DNA of 64,000 nucleotides from Bosea sp. AS-1 (GTDB lineage: Bacteria; Pseudomonadota; Alphaproteobacteria; Rhizobiales; Beijerinckiaceae): contig NZ_CP022372.1 in NCBI RefSeq assembly GCF_002220095.1, positions 4,746,501 through 4,810,500 on the forward strand. Direction: 5' to 3'. The notes under the pieces are model-generated. The model was not told where the DNA came from, did no database searches, and saw only the letters and a program-made list of their open reading frames with translations. This document shows positions 1 through 8,289 of this stretch, piece by piece (the first letter of the stretch is position 1; each line of letters starts with the position of its first letter). Made by a program: the position numbers and the translations under genes.

Positions 1-885
1 GATGGCGGCCCAGAACTGCTCGACTGCAGGCCGGCTCTGCTGCCTCGCCCGGTAGAGTCTGATGTCCGCGGCGATGTACCAGGACGGATCGGCCGCCGGC
101 ACGAGCTGGCCGTTGCGCAGCTCATCTCCGACCAGACTCTCCGGCACCCAGGCGACACCGCGCCCGGCCAGGACCATGGCCTTGAGGCCGACCGACATCG
201 GATTCTCGTAGACGGTGACCAGCGGCGTCGGCCGCGCGGCGAAGAGCAGAGCGAGCCGGCGCGCGAAGAAGGAGCAGTTGCCATAGCTCAGCAGGCGGAC
301 CGGCACCTCGCCGGAACGGAAGGGATGGAGCGGTTCGCCACGGCCGTCAGGAATCGAAACCGGGATCGCCCGTTCAGCGCCGAGGCGGCGGTAGATGAAG
401 CGCTCCGGATCGAGATCCGGCAGCACGGTCCGATGGGCGTAGGTCAGCAGGAAATCGCATTCACCATGGTTGAGCAGGGCGACATTGCCGTCGAAGGATG
501 CGCGCTGGTCGCAGAACCGAGTCTTCAGCGGGCCGAGCTTGTCCTCGGTGCGACGGACGAGGCCGGGGAAATAGGTCAGGGATAGGGTGTTGAGCGTAGC
601 GAAGGTCAGCGTCTCCGACGCATCCTCATGCAGCTGGCGCGTCTCCTGCCGTGCGCCCTGCACCTGCTTCAGGATTTCCTGCGCGCGTGGGAGAAAGGTC
701 CGGCCGGCTTCGGTGAGGCGGATCGGGTAGCTGCTGCGGTCGAACAGTGGCAGGCCGAGCCATTCCTCGAGCTGCTTGACCCGGCGGCTCAGCGCCGATT
801 GGGTGATGTTCCGTTCACGAGCCGAGCGCGAGAAGCTGAGCGTTGTCGACAAGCTCAGGACGTCTTCCAGCCACTTCAACTCCAT
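1..885 (-). CDS. LysR-family transcriptional regulator (3' end cut by window start)
   Basis: The reverse strand reads MELKWLEDVLSLS from the ATG at 885 and stays open for 295 codons to the window edge, so only the last few residues are missing. Residues 1-60 are a typical LysR winged helix-turn-helix (SFSRSARERNITQSALSRRVKQ). The rest matches the co-inducer-binding domain in length and shape (for example GRGVAWVPESL near the end). LysR proteins normally control a neighbouring or divergent operon in response to a small ligand. The only neighbour visible here is the same-strand GNAT gene upstream, so the target probably lies left of the window. Family assignment is firm; target and ligand are unknown. 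Confidence 0.93.
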   Translation of the reverse strand, partial: MELKWLEDVLSLSTTLSFSRSARERNITQSALSRRVKQLEEWLGLPLFDRSSYPIRLTEAGRTFLPRAQEILKQVQGARQETRQLHEDASETLTFATLNTLSLTYFPGLVRRTEDKLGPLKTRFCDQRASFDGNVALLNHGECDFLLTYAHRTVLPDLDPERFIYRRLGAERAIPVSIPDGRGEPLHPFRSGEVPVRLLSYGNCSFFARRLALLFAARPTPLVTVYENPMSVGLKAMVLAGRGVAWVPESLVGDELRNGQLVPAADPSWYIAADIRLYRARQQSRPAVEQFWAAI

Positions 886-983
886 CACCGCTCCTCCACC
901 GAGGCAGGCAGGATGGCACGGCTGACCCTGCCGCGCCAGAAGTGGGCCGGGTAATCGCGTACTCGCTGTCGCGCTGGAGGCGA

Positions 984-1886
984 TCACATGAAGCCTGGAT
1001 TCCGCGGCAGATATTGCACCCAGTCGCCGTAACCAGGGGATGCCATCAGCAACATCGGAAAGGTGATCCGCATGCCCTGGGCAATCGCAAGATTCAGCGC
1101 GTCATCGCATGTCCCCGGCAGGAACGCCGACACCTTCTCAGCAGACTGGTCGGCCGCCAGCTTCAGGGCCACCGCGAATGCGTCGCGCAACTTCGCCGAA
1201 GGTAAGACGGCCAGTGGCCCGACATGCCCGTTCGAATTGACATAGCCGTACCCTACACAGTCGCTGCCGGCGTAGAACAAGACCCCTGACATTGCGGGGT
1301 CACCGAGCAGATAGCGGTGATGCGTTGCCCGCGAGACGCCGATGGCGCGGGAATCGATCTCGGCCAGTTTCTCCAGGGTTGCGGCACTCCCATCGATCGC
1401 GACGGTACGCAACTGCGTCTCCGGCAACGCCTGCATCACCCGTTCACGCGCCGCGCTGAAAAAGTAGATCGGCATCCGGGGATAGAGGCCGTGCCGCATG
1501 TAGAGACCCTGCGAGACACGGTTGAAAGTAAAAGTAATCAGAGCCTTGTGCGCCGCCCCCGACTGCCGGGCGTGCGCCATGGTCCGTTCCAACAGCTCGT
1601 TGCCGATTCCCGAGCCTTGCCGGGCAGGATCGACGAACAATTGGGCCAGGAACCAGAGGTCACCGCAAACCCAGCTCCATGCAAAGCCGAGAATCTCTCC
1701 ACCATCCTCCGCGACCCACAAGCCACCCGGGTCATCCGCGAGCGAAAACAGCTGAAAACCGGGAGGGCTTGCAGAAGCCATCGGGCCGAAGCCATGCCGA
1801 ACGGTCAGGTCGTTGATGCTGGCAACCACGAGCGCATCGACCGTAGCCAAATCCTCGATCCGAGCCGGTCTGCAGACGAGCGGCAT
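984..1886 (-). CDS. GNAT-family N-acetyltransferase
   Basis: 300 residues from the ATG at 1886, which begins MPLVCRPARIEDLATVDAL, the usual opening strand and helix of a GNAT fold; an upstream in-frame ATG would add 13 residues with no GNAT similarity. The acetyl-CoA pyrophosphate loop is visible as RQGSGIGNELL at about residues 85-95, followed by the YMRHGLYPRMP segment typical of motif B. The C-terminal half looks like a second, degenerate GNAT module (VGPLAVLPSAKLRDA), which occurs in tandem GNAT proteins. The acceptor cannot be told from sequence. It lies 98 bp upstream of the LysR gene on the same strand. Confidence 0.85.
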   Translation of the reverse strand: MPLVCRPARIEDLATVDALVVASINDLTVRHGFGPMASASPPGFQLFSLADDPGGLWVAEDGGEILGFAWSWVCGDLWFLAQLFVDPARQGSGIGNELLERTMAHARQSGAAHKALITFTFNRVSQGLYMRHGLYPRMPIYFFSAARERVMQALPETQLRTVAIDGSAATLEKLAEIDSRAIGVSRATHHRYLLGDPAMSGVLFYAGSDCVGYGYVNSNGHVGPLAVLPSAKLRDAFAVALKLAADQSAEKVSAFLPGTCDDALNLAIAQGMRITFPMLLMASPGYGDWVQYLPRNPGFM

Positions 1887-2064
1887 GGCGTGACTCCGGC
1901 CGAGAGGACGAGGCGAAAGCAGCAACGCCCATCATACCAGCCCACATCGCAGCAGTCTCCGTCGCTGTGGATCTGCAGCGCTGCGATGACCGGTCGATGC
2001 CGGCGAGCCGCCCATATGCGCTCCATGCCATCGCCAACGAGGCAGGCACGGAGAGCAATGTCTA
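1887..2064. other. Intergenic gap between GNAT gene and enolase-superfamily gene
   Basis: 178 bp between the GNAT start and the stop of the upstream enolase-superfamily gene, both on the minus strand. It should hold the GNAT promoter. I see no convincing hairpin with a T-run, palindrome or small gene here. Confidence 0.5.
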
Positions 2065-3279
2065 CTACCGAGCTCGGCCGTCGGAAAGGCGGCTGAACCG
2101 GACGATCGCGTCGGCTCGCTTTTCGAGGCCGGGCAACAATTCGAGCCCGAGGCCGGGGGCATCGGAGATCGTGATCATGCCGTTCTCGGCCTTCGGCAGC
2201 GCGGTGACGAGCTCGGTATACCAGCCGGTATAGAAGGCGCGCACCGATTCCTGGATCAACGCGTTGCGGGCGTGCATCGAGAAATGGCACGACGCCGCGT
2301 AGACCACCGGGCCCGTACAGTCGTGCGGCGCTACGGGCGTGTGCCAGGCCTCCGCCATGCCGGCGATCTTGCGGGCCTCGGACAGGCCGCCGCACCAGGA
2401 CAGATCCAGCATCACCACGCCGGCCGCGCCGGATTCGAGATAGTCGCGGAAGGAGTGGGTATAAGCCAGCGTCTCGGAAGCGCAGACCCAAGCCTTCGAG
2501 TGGCGCGCATATTCGGCGAGGTCGCGGACGTTGTCGAGGCGGAACGGATCCTCGTGCCAGTAGGTGTCGAACTCGGTCAGGCGCTCGGCCAGCTTCTTCG
2601 CCATGGGCAGGCTCCACAGCGAGTGGAACTCGACCATGATGTCCATCTTGTCGCCGACGGCTTTCCTGATCTTGCGGAAAGGTTCGAGCGCGGTGTTCAA
2701 CTCCTGGGGCGAGATGTCCCAGCCGGCGGTGCGCTCGGCCGCAATGTCGAAAGGCCAGATCTTCATGCCGGTGATTCCCTGCTCCAGCAGGGAGTGAGCG
2801 AGCTCGTCGGCGCGATGGAGGAAGCCCTCGAGGTCTTCATAGGGGCCGCCTTGCTCGCCGACATGCCAGTTGGCGACCGACTGCGAACGCGAATCGCGGA
2901 TATATTTGTAGCCGGCGCAGGTGTTGTAGGTGCGGATCGTGTCGCGTGCCTTGCCACCGAGCGCGACCGAGACCGGCTGGCCGATCGCCTTGCCGTAGAT
3001 GTCCCAAAGCGCGACGTCGATCGCGGAGTTGCCGCGCGTCTCGACGCCCGAACCGCGCCAGCCGAGATAGTTGTTCAGGCTGGCGTTGCGTGCCTCGATC
3101 TGCAGCGGATCCTGGCCGAGCAGCTTCGGCGCGACGGTCTCGTGCAGATAGGCCTCGACCGCCGCGGCGCCCATGAAGGTCTCGCCCAGACCGACAGGAC
3201 CTTCGTCGGTATGGAGCCGCACCCAGATGATGTTGGCGAATTCGGTCAGGCGGACGGTTTCGACGGCTGTGATCTTCAT
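2065..3279 (-). CDS. Enolase-superfamily (mandelate racemase/muconate lactonizing) dehydratase, galactonate-dehydratase-like
   Basis: 404 residues from ATG 3279 (MKITAVETVRLTEF). The N-terminal capping domain is followed by the TIM barrel. Visible candidate active-site positions are Lys173 (GMKIW), the Glu217-x-His219 pair (VEFHS), Glu243 (WHEDP), Glu269 (ASETL) and His319 (VAPHD). An acidic-x-His at the first metal-binding strand is seen in the galactonate/mannonate dehydratase-like branch, whereas mandelate racemases have D-x-N. Function is therefore probably dehydration of a sugar acid to a 2-keto-3-deoxy acid; the exact substrate is not readable. It is the last gene of a minus-strand run with a TRAP transporter and FadR-type regulator, consistent with uptake and first-step catabolism of one acid. 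Confidence 0.88.
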   Translation of the reverse strand: MKITAVETVRLTEFANIIWVRLHTDEGPVGLGETFMGAAAVEAYLHETVAPKLLGQDPLQIEARNASLNNYLGWRGSGVETRGNSAIDVALWDIYGKAIGQPVSVALGGKARDTIRTYNTCAGYKYIRDSRSQSVANWHVGEQGGPYEDLEGFLHRADELAHSLLEQGITGMKIWPFDIAAERTAGWDISPQELNTALEPFRKIRKAVGDKMDIMVEFHSLWSLPMAKKLAERLTEFDTYWHEDPFRLDNVRDLAEYARHSKAWVCASETLAYTHSFRDYLESGAAGVVMLDLSWCGGLSEARKIAGMAEAWHTPVAPHDCTGPVVYAASCHFSMHARNALIQESVRAFYTGWYTELVTALPKAENGMITISDAPGLGLELLPGLEKRADAIVRFSRLSDGRAR

Positions 3280-3342
3280 GACGGGTCTCGGAGAACGGTT
3301 CGGCACCTTCGGGAGCGCCGGGGCGAAAAGGATGCGCCTGCG

Positions 3343-3371
3343 AGCCGGCGCCGCGTCGGCGGCAGCCGGCT
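3343..3371 (-). promoter_or_regulatory. Strong intercistronic hairpin after TRAP dctP gene
   Basis: Left arm AGCCGGCGCCGC (3343-3354), loop gtcg, right arm GCGGC-a-GCCGGCT (3359-3371): 12 base pairs with one bulged A. It lies 15 nt past the dctP stop codon in the direction of transcription and before the enolase-type gene. There is no T-run, so an mRNA-stabilising or partial-attenuation hairpin fits better than a full terminator. Confidence 0.6.
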
Positions 3372-3385
3372 GCCGTGGCGAAGGC

Positions 3386-4399
3386 TCAGTTCGAGCCACG
3401 GATCTTGGCGAGCTCGGCCTTGAGCCGCTCGATCGTATCCTTGCCGATGGAGGCTTCGTGGCGCTGGTAGACCGCGGCCGTGGCCTCGCGCATCTTGGCG
3501 AGCTCGTCGGCAGAAACCTCCGACACCTGCATGCCTTCCTTCTTCAGGTTCGCCAGCGACTTGTCGTTGAGCTCGCGCGAGACGCGGCGTTCCTCGTCGC
3601 GGCCGATCGTGGCGCAGTCGCTGAGGATCTTCTGCTCCTCGGCCGAGAGCTGGTCCCAGAGCTTCTTGGAATAGAGCACCAGGAAGGGCGTGTAGGCGTG
3701 ACGCGTCATCGTCAGGTATTTCTGCACCTCGTAGAGCTTGGAGGTGTCGATGGTGACGAGCGGGTTCTCCTGGCCGTCGATGGCGTGGGTCTCCAGCGCC
3801 GCGAAAACCTCGCCGAAGGCCATCGGCGTGGCGTTGGCGCCCATGCTCTTGAAGCTGTCGAGGAAGATGTTGTTCTGCATCACGCGGACCTTCAGGCCGG
3901 TCAGCTCCTCCGCCTTGGCGACGGCGCGCTTCGAATTGGTCAGGTTGCGGAAGCCGTTCTCCCAATAGGACAGGTTGACGACGCCGAAGCCGGGCAGCTG
4001 GTCGGAGATATGCTTGCCGAAGCCGCCGTCGAGCACGGCATCGGCTTCCTTCTCATTGGTGAAGAGGAAGGGCAGGTCGAAGACGCCGAGCGCCGGCATG
4101 ATGCCGACCAGCGGCGAGGAGGAGGTGATCACCATCTCCTGCGTGCCGGCGCGCAGCGCCTGCGTCGCCTGCAGGTCGCCGCCGAGCGCCCCGCCCCAGA
4201 AAGCCTGGAGCTTCAGCTTGCCGCCGGACTTCTCCGCCATGCAGGCGCGCATCTTGGCGACGCCGTTGCCGACCGGGTGGTCCTCGTTGATGCCGTTGGA
4301 GACGCGGATATTGCGCTCCTTGATCTGGGCCTGAGCGGAACCAGCCAACGCGGCGAGTGCGACGCCGGCGAGGATCGAGACGAGACGCGTGGTGAGCAT
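3386..4399 (-). CDS. TRAP transporter substrate-binding protein, DctP family
   Basis: 337 residues from ATG 4399, chosen because it begins a clean Sec signal peptide (MLTTRLVSILAGVALAALA, cleavage after GSAQA). Mature sequence has DctP-family features: the INEDHPVG start, the AFWGGALGGDL segment and the LTGLKVRVMQNNIF motif, with an Arg of the type that usually salt-bridges the ligand carboxylate. It would capture an organic acid, likely a sugar acid, in the periplasm and hand it to the DctQM permease encoded just upstream. The gene starts 32 bp after the dctM stop and is followed by a strong hairpin. Confidence 0.93.
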   Translation of the reverse strand: MLTTRLVSILAGVALAALAGSAQAQIKERNIRVSNGINEDHPVGNGVAKMRACMAEKSGGKLKLQAFWGGALGGDLQATQALRAGTQEMVITSSSPLVGIMPALGVFDLPFLFTNEKEADAVLDGGFGKHISDQLPGFGVVNLSYWENGFRNLTNSKRAVAKAEELTGLKVRVMQNNIFLDSFKSMGANATPMAFGEVFAALETHAIDGQENPLVTIDTSKLYEVQKYLTMTRHAYTPFLVLYSKKLWDQLSAEEQKILSDCATIGRDEERRVSRELNDKSLANLKKEGMQVSEVSADELAKMREATAAVYQRHEASIGKDTIERLKAELAKIRGSN

Positions 4400-4431
4400 G
4401 AGTTTTCTCCCTGTTTGCCTGGGTTGTTGTT

Positions 4432-5715
4432 TCAACGGCCGCTCAACCAGGCGAGCGGAACGGTCACGAGTTGCGGGAAGAGGATCAGCAGGAACATCGC
4501 GACGGTCTGGGCGACGAGGAACGGCCAGACGCCACGGATGACCAGCGACATCGGGATGCGCGCGACGCCGCAGACGACGTTGAGCACGATGCCGACCGGC
4601 GGCGTGATCAGACCGATCGCGTTGTTGATGATGAAGAGCACGCCGAAATAGATCGGGTCGATGCCGGCCTGCTTGACCACGGGCATCAGCACCGGCGTCA
4701 GGATCAGCACCGTCGGCGTGAAGTCGAGCGCCGTGCCGACCACCATGACCAGCAGCATGATCATGATCATCAGGATCGTCTTGTTGCCCATGAAGGGCTC
4801 GAGGATGCTGGAAAGCTCCGCAGGGATATTGGCCTGCGTGATAAGCCAAGCCGAGACGACCGCCGCCGCGACGAGGAGCATCACCGCGCTCGTCGTCTTC
4901 GCCGCCGTCAGGGCGACGTGATAGAGGTCGCGGGGCTTGAGCTCGCGATAGACGAACATGCCGACGACGAGGGCATAGACGGTCGCCACGACGGCGGCTT
5001 CGGTCGGCGTGACGATGCCGAAGCGGATGCCGCCGAGGATCGCGACCGGCATCAGGAGCGCAAGCGAGCCGTCCCAGGTCGCCTTCAAGCGCTCGGCTCC
5101 GCTGCGCCGCGGCAGCACCGCGATCTTGTCGCGACGGCAGACGATGGCCCAGGCGATCACCAGCGCGACGCCGATGAGCAGCCCCGGGAAGACGCCGGCG
5201 AGGAAGAGCTTGGTGATCGAGAGATTGGCGGCGACGCCGAAGACGATAAACCCGATCGATGGCGGAATGATCGGCGCGATGATGCCGCCCGACGCGATCA
5301 GGCCGGCGGAACGACCGGTATCGTAGCCGGCCTGACGCATCATCGGCAGCAGGATCGAAGCCAGCGCCGCGGTGTCGGCGGCGGCCGAGCCCGAGAGCGA
5401 GGCCATGATGATCGAAGCGAAGATCGCGACATAGCCGAGGCCGCCATGGAGATGGCCGACCAGGGAAAGCGCAAAATTGACGATGCGCTTCGACAGGCCG
5501 CCAGCATTCATCAATTCGCCGGCGAGCAGGAAAAACGGGATCGCCAGCAGCTGGAACGAATCCGCGCCGATGATCATGTTCTGCGCGATGATCTGCGTGT
5601 CGAACACGCCGAGCCAGAGCATCAGCGCGACTGCGCAGACGATCAACGCAAAGGCGATCGGCATGCCGAGCGCCATCGCTCCGCAGAGCGAGACGAGGAA
5701 GACGGTGACGGTCAT
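4432..5715 (-). CDS. TRAP transporter large permease, DctM family
   Basis: 427 residues, almost wholly hydrophobic with about 12 predicted membrane segments. It begins MTVTVFLVSLCGAMALGMPIAFAL and includes the conserved LASILLPMM and GGIIAPIIPPSIGFIVFG segments of DctM/SiaM proteins. It forms the sodium-coupled transport channel with DctQ. Its ATG overlaps the dctQ stop by 4 bp, so the two are probably translationally coupled. Length matches stand-alone DctM proteins. Confidence 0.95.
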   Translation of the reverse strand: MTVTVFLVSLCGAMALGMPIAFALIVCAVALMLWLGVFDTQIIAQNMIIGADSFQLLAIPFFLLAGELMNAGGLSKRIVNFALSLVGHLHGGLGYVAIFASIIMASLSGSAAADTAALASILLPMMRQAGYDTGRSAGLIASGGIIAPIIPPSIGFIVFGVAANLSITKLFLAGVFPGLLIGVALVIAWAIVCRRDKIAVLPRRSGAERLKATWDGSLALLMPVAILGGIRFGIVTPTEAAVVATVYALVVGMFVYRELKPRDLYHVALTAAKTTSAVMLLVAAAVVSAWLITQANIPAELSSILEPFMGNKTILMIMIMLLVMVVGTALDFTPTVLILTPVLMPVVKQAGIDPIYFGVLFIINNAIGLITPPVGIVLNVVCGVARIPMSLVIRGVWPFLVAQTVAMFLLILFPQLVTVPLAWLSGR

Positions 5716-6257
5716 TCGAGGTGGCCCTTCAGATCGTGCGAAGGGTTGCCGCTGTAGTCGCCGGCGAATTCCGCCAATTCGTACGGGCCGAGCCGCCCGG
5801 TGAGGGCGCGGATCAGACGGGCCAGCGTGATGAAGCCGATGCCCAGCCCGGCAAAATAGAGCACGCCGTAGACATAGCCCATGCTCAGCCCGGTGACCGG
5901 CGCGACCGCGGTGGCGTTGATCTCATGCTGCTTCCAGGTGCCGTCCAGCAGCATCACGCAGCAGGCCAGGATGACCGCGTCGCTCAGGATCATGCAGATG
6001 AGCCGGCCGCGCGGGCCGATCGCCGCGACCAGCGTGTCGACGCCGAGATGTCCATTCTCACGCATCACCACGACGGCACCGATATAGGTCAGCCAGACGA
6101 AGAAATAACGCGACAGCTCCTCGGACAGATCGATGCCGGAGTTGAAGGCGTAACGCAGGACCACGTTGCCGAAGACCATCACGACCATCCCGGCAAGCAG
6201 GATGACCAGGACGGCTTCAAGCCCCCGTAGGATCCATCTTTCGGCTATTGCGAGCAT
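5712..6257 (-). CDS. TRAP transporter small permease, DctQ family
   Basis: 181 residues from ATG 6257 (MLAIAERWILRGLEAVLVILLAG) with four membrane segments. It carries the family signature SEELSRYFFVWLTYIGAVVVMRE and is of usual length. The first 41 nt of the gene lie inside the 3' end of the FadR-type regulator gene, in another frame. The last 4 nt overlap dctM. The small permease pairs with DctM in the inner membrane. Confidence 0.93.
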   Translation of the reverse strand: MLAIAERWILRGLEAVLVILLAGMVVMVFGNVVLRYAFNSGIDLSEELSRYFFVWLTYIGAVVVMRENGHLGVDTLVAAIGPRGRLICMILSDAVILACCVMLLDGTWKQHEINATAVAPVTGLSMGYVYGVLYFAGLGIGFITLARLIRALTGRLGPYELAEFAGDYSGNPSHDLKGHLE

Positions 6258-7005
6258 GTGGCGTTTCCTGGTTTTTTTTCGTTGTATGAGGCGATGCGCC
6301 GGCCGGAACATGCCGCGGCGGACCTTGGTGGATGTCGTCCTGGGCGACCTGCAGCAATTCGACCATCCGGGCACGCGCGTCGGCGGGCTGGCGTGCTGCG
6401 ATCGCGTCGGCGACCCGACGATGGATCGCGATCGACGCCTGGGCGCGCTCGTGATCGTGCATCGACAGGCGGAATGAGGCCTTCAGCACCGCTCGCAGAA
6501 TCGGCTTGAGCTGCAGCAGCAGGATGTTGCCCGATGCTTCGAGGATCGCCTCGTGGAACCCGAAATCCGCCGCTTCGTGCTCGACCTTGCCCGGCGATTT
6601 CACCATCGTTTCGAGTGCGTCGGCGATCGCGGCGATCTGAACGTCGGAGCCACGCTCGGCCGCGAAACTCGCGGCCGCCGGCTCGATCATGCCGCGCAGC
6701 TCGAGCAGGTCGCGCTCGAAACCACTCGCCATGTCCGCATCGGTGATCCAGTCCATCACCTGCGGATCGAGCAACCGCCACGACGAAAGGGGCTGGATGC
6801 GGGAGCCGACGCGCGGGCCCGTCGTCACCAGACCGAGTGCCTGCAGTGTCTTCGTCGCCTCGCGGATCACGGTGCGACTGACGGCGAAGCGGGCGGCGAG
6901 TTCGTCCTCCCGCGGCAGCGTTCCACCGGCTCCGATCTGACCCGCAACGATCAGGCGGCCGAGCTCGTCGACGAGAGAGGCGTGAAAATTCGAGGGCCGG
7001 ACCAT
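6217..7005 (-). CDS. FadR/GntR-family transcriptional regulator with FCD domain
   Basis: 262 residues from ATG 7005. The N-terminal winged helix (about residues 8-75: LPREDELAARFAVSRTVIREATKTLQALGLV) is classic GntR. The remainder is an all-helical FCD ligand-binding domain, with the metal-site type D-x3-H pattern likely at DFGFHEAILEASGN. Such proteins usually repress uronate or sugar-acid operons and are released by the substrate. Its start is 3 bp from a perfect 13-bp palindrome, so autoregulation is likely. The 3' end runs 41 bp into dctQ, giving an unusually long gene overlap and a low-complexity C-terminal tail. Confidence 0.93.
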   Translation of the reverse strand: MVRPSNFHASLVDELGRLIVAGQIGAGGTLPREDELAARFAVSRTVIREATKTLQALGLVTTGPRVGSRIQPLSSWRLLDPQVMDWITDADMASGFERDLLELRGMIEPAAASFAAERGSDVQIAAIADALETMVKSPGKVEHEAADFGFHEAILEASGNILLLQLKPILRAVLKASFRLSMHDHERAQASIAIHRRVADAIAARQPADARARMVELLQVAQDDIHQGPPRHVPAGASPHTTKKNQETPHARNSRKMDPTGA

Positions 7006-7008
7006 GCT

Positions 7009-7021
7009 ATGATATTATCAT
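7009..7021. promoter_or_regulatory. Palindromic operator ATGATATTATCAT next to FadR-type gene
   Basis: Perfect inverted repeat ATGATA-T-TATCAT lying 3 bp upstream of the regulator start codon, in an AT-rich island of otherwise GC-rich DNA. Size and symmetry fit a GntR/FadR dimer site. The left half ATGATAT recurs in the promoter region at 8243-8283. Confidence 0.6.
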
Positions 7022-7094
7022 CATATGAATGAGTCGCAAGCGTGGAATCGACGACCTCCTCAGCTCGCCCCCAGCCCGGTCTCACCTCTCGCGG

Positions 7095-8219
7095 TCAGGC
7101 ATGGCTCGCCGGGGAGGTCTCGTCTCGCTCCCGGATGAAATCCATGTTGAGTTTGAGGCCGAGCCCCGGCAGGTCCGGCACGTGCATGTAGCCGTCGATC
7201 GGCAGCGGCGCGCCGTCGAAGACCTGCGCGGTGATGCCCTCGAACATCAGCAGGCGCTCGAGGAAGAGCGCGTTCGGCACGGCGGCGACAAGGTGCAGAT
7301 GGAGGTTCTCCATCGCGTGAGGCGCGAATTTGACATTCCAGGCCTGGGTAAGAGCCGCGCATTTCAGCATCTCGGTGTAGCCGCCGGCTCGGGCGCCATC
7401 GACCTGAACGATGTCGGCGGCATCGTGCATGAGGAGGTCCCGCACGCCGAACTTGGTGTATTCGTGCTCGCCGGTCGCGAGCGGAATGTCGGTGCCGCGC
7501 TTGAAGCGGGCGAGCCCGGGAATGTCGTCGGCGAAGACCGGCTCCTCGAACAGGAAGATGTCGTATTCGCGAATCCGGTTGGCGAGCTGCACCGCCGTTG
7601 CCGCGTCGAAGGAGTTGTTCGCGTCGACCATGAGGTTAACGTCCGGGCCGACCGCCTCGCGAACCTTGCGGACGCGCTCGGCGTCGCGGCGCGGATTGCG
7701 GCCGCCGTCGAAGCCGACCTTGAACTTCACCGTCGTGAAGCCGCGCGCGACCATGCCCTTGATCTCGTCGACGAGCTGGTCGTCGGAATAGGAGGTCCAA
7801 CCGCCGCTGGCATAGACCGGCACCTTGGTCCGGTCTCCCCCGAGCAGCTTGTAGACGGGCAGATCGACGATCTTGCCCTTGAGGTCCCAGAGCGCGATGT
7901 CGACGGCGCTGAGAGCGCAATACATCAGGCCCTTGCGGCCGACGCCACGCAGGTAATGGAAAAATTCCTGCCAGATCGCCTCTGTCTCGAGCGGATCGCG
8001 ACCGATCAGCTTCGGCGTCATGTTGCGGTTGATCAGCTCGCAGGTCGCCTCCCCACCAACCTCATGATAGGTGACGCCGATCCCCTCGAGCCCCTGATCC
8101 GTCGTGATGCGGACGATGACGAAGCCGATCGTCTCGACCTTGCGCGTGGCATCCGCGAAGCCGCCGAGAACAGGCGCGGAAACGAGGTGAACATCGATCT
8201 TCCGAATCCTGTGGTGCAC
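7095..8219 (-). CDS. Enolase-superfamily (mandelate racemase/muconate lactonizing) enzyme
   Basis: 374 residues from ATG 8219. The active-site pattern of the mandelate racemase branch is visible: Lys165-x-Lys167 (VKFKVG), Asp199 (MVDANN), Glu225/226 (LFEEP), Glu251 (ATGEHE) and His301 (FAPHAMEN). This is the fully conserved set for abstraction of a proton alpha to a carboxylate. Likely a sugar-acid dehydratase or racemase; substrate not determined. It starts 70 bp from the divergent GntR gene at 8290, and the palindromes between them suggest direct control by one or both GntR proteins. The gene leads the minus-strand unit that includes the FadR gene and the TRAP genes. Confidence 0.9.
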   Translation of the reverse strand: MHHRIRKIDVHLVSAPVLGGFADATRKVETIGFVIVRITTDQGLEGIGVTYHEVGGEATCELINRNMTPKLIGRDPLETEAIWQEFFHYLRGVGRKGLMYCALSAVDIALWDLKGKIVDLPVYKLLGGDRTKVPVYASGGWTSYSDDQLVDEIKGMVARGFTTVKFKVGFDGGRNPRRDAERVRKVREAVGPDVNLMVDANNSFDAATAVQLANRIREYDIFLFEEPVFADDIPGLARFKRGTDIPLATGEHEYTKFGVRDLLMHDAADIVQVDGARAGGYTEMLKCAALTQAWNVKFAPHAMENLHLHLVAAVPNALFLERLLMFEGITAQVFDGAPLPIDGYMHVPDLPGLGLKLNMDFIRERDETSPASHA

Positions 8220-8242
8220 GAAACGTCCCCTCGGCGAGCTAC

Positions 8243-8283
8243 ATTGACATCATTATCAATAATGATATCGATATTGACATCAT
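8243..8283. promoter_or_regulatory. Divergent promoter with palindromes and an 11-bp direct repeat
   Basis: AT-rich block between two divergent genes. It contains the perfect palindrome CATTAT-CA-ATAATG (8251-8264), the palindrome ATATCGATAT just after it, and two copies of ATTGACATCAT at 8243-8253 and 8273-8283, exactly 30 bp apart. The ATGATAT element matches the palindrome at 7009. This architecture fits binding by one or both flanking GntR-family regulators. Confidence 0.6.
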
Positions 8284-8289
8284 CAGACC

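Noticed and set aside
3173..4651. A 492-codon plus-strand open frame over dctP/dctM
   Set aside because: Antisense to TRAP genes with clear motifs; it spans two real genes and the gap between them.
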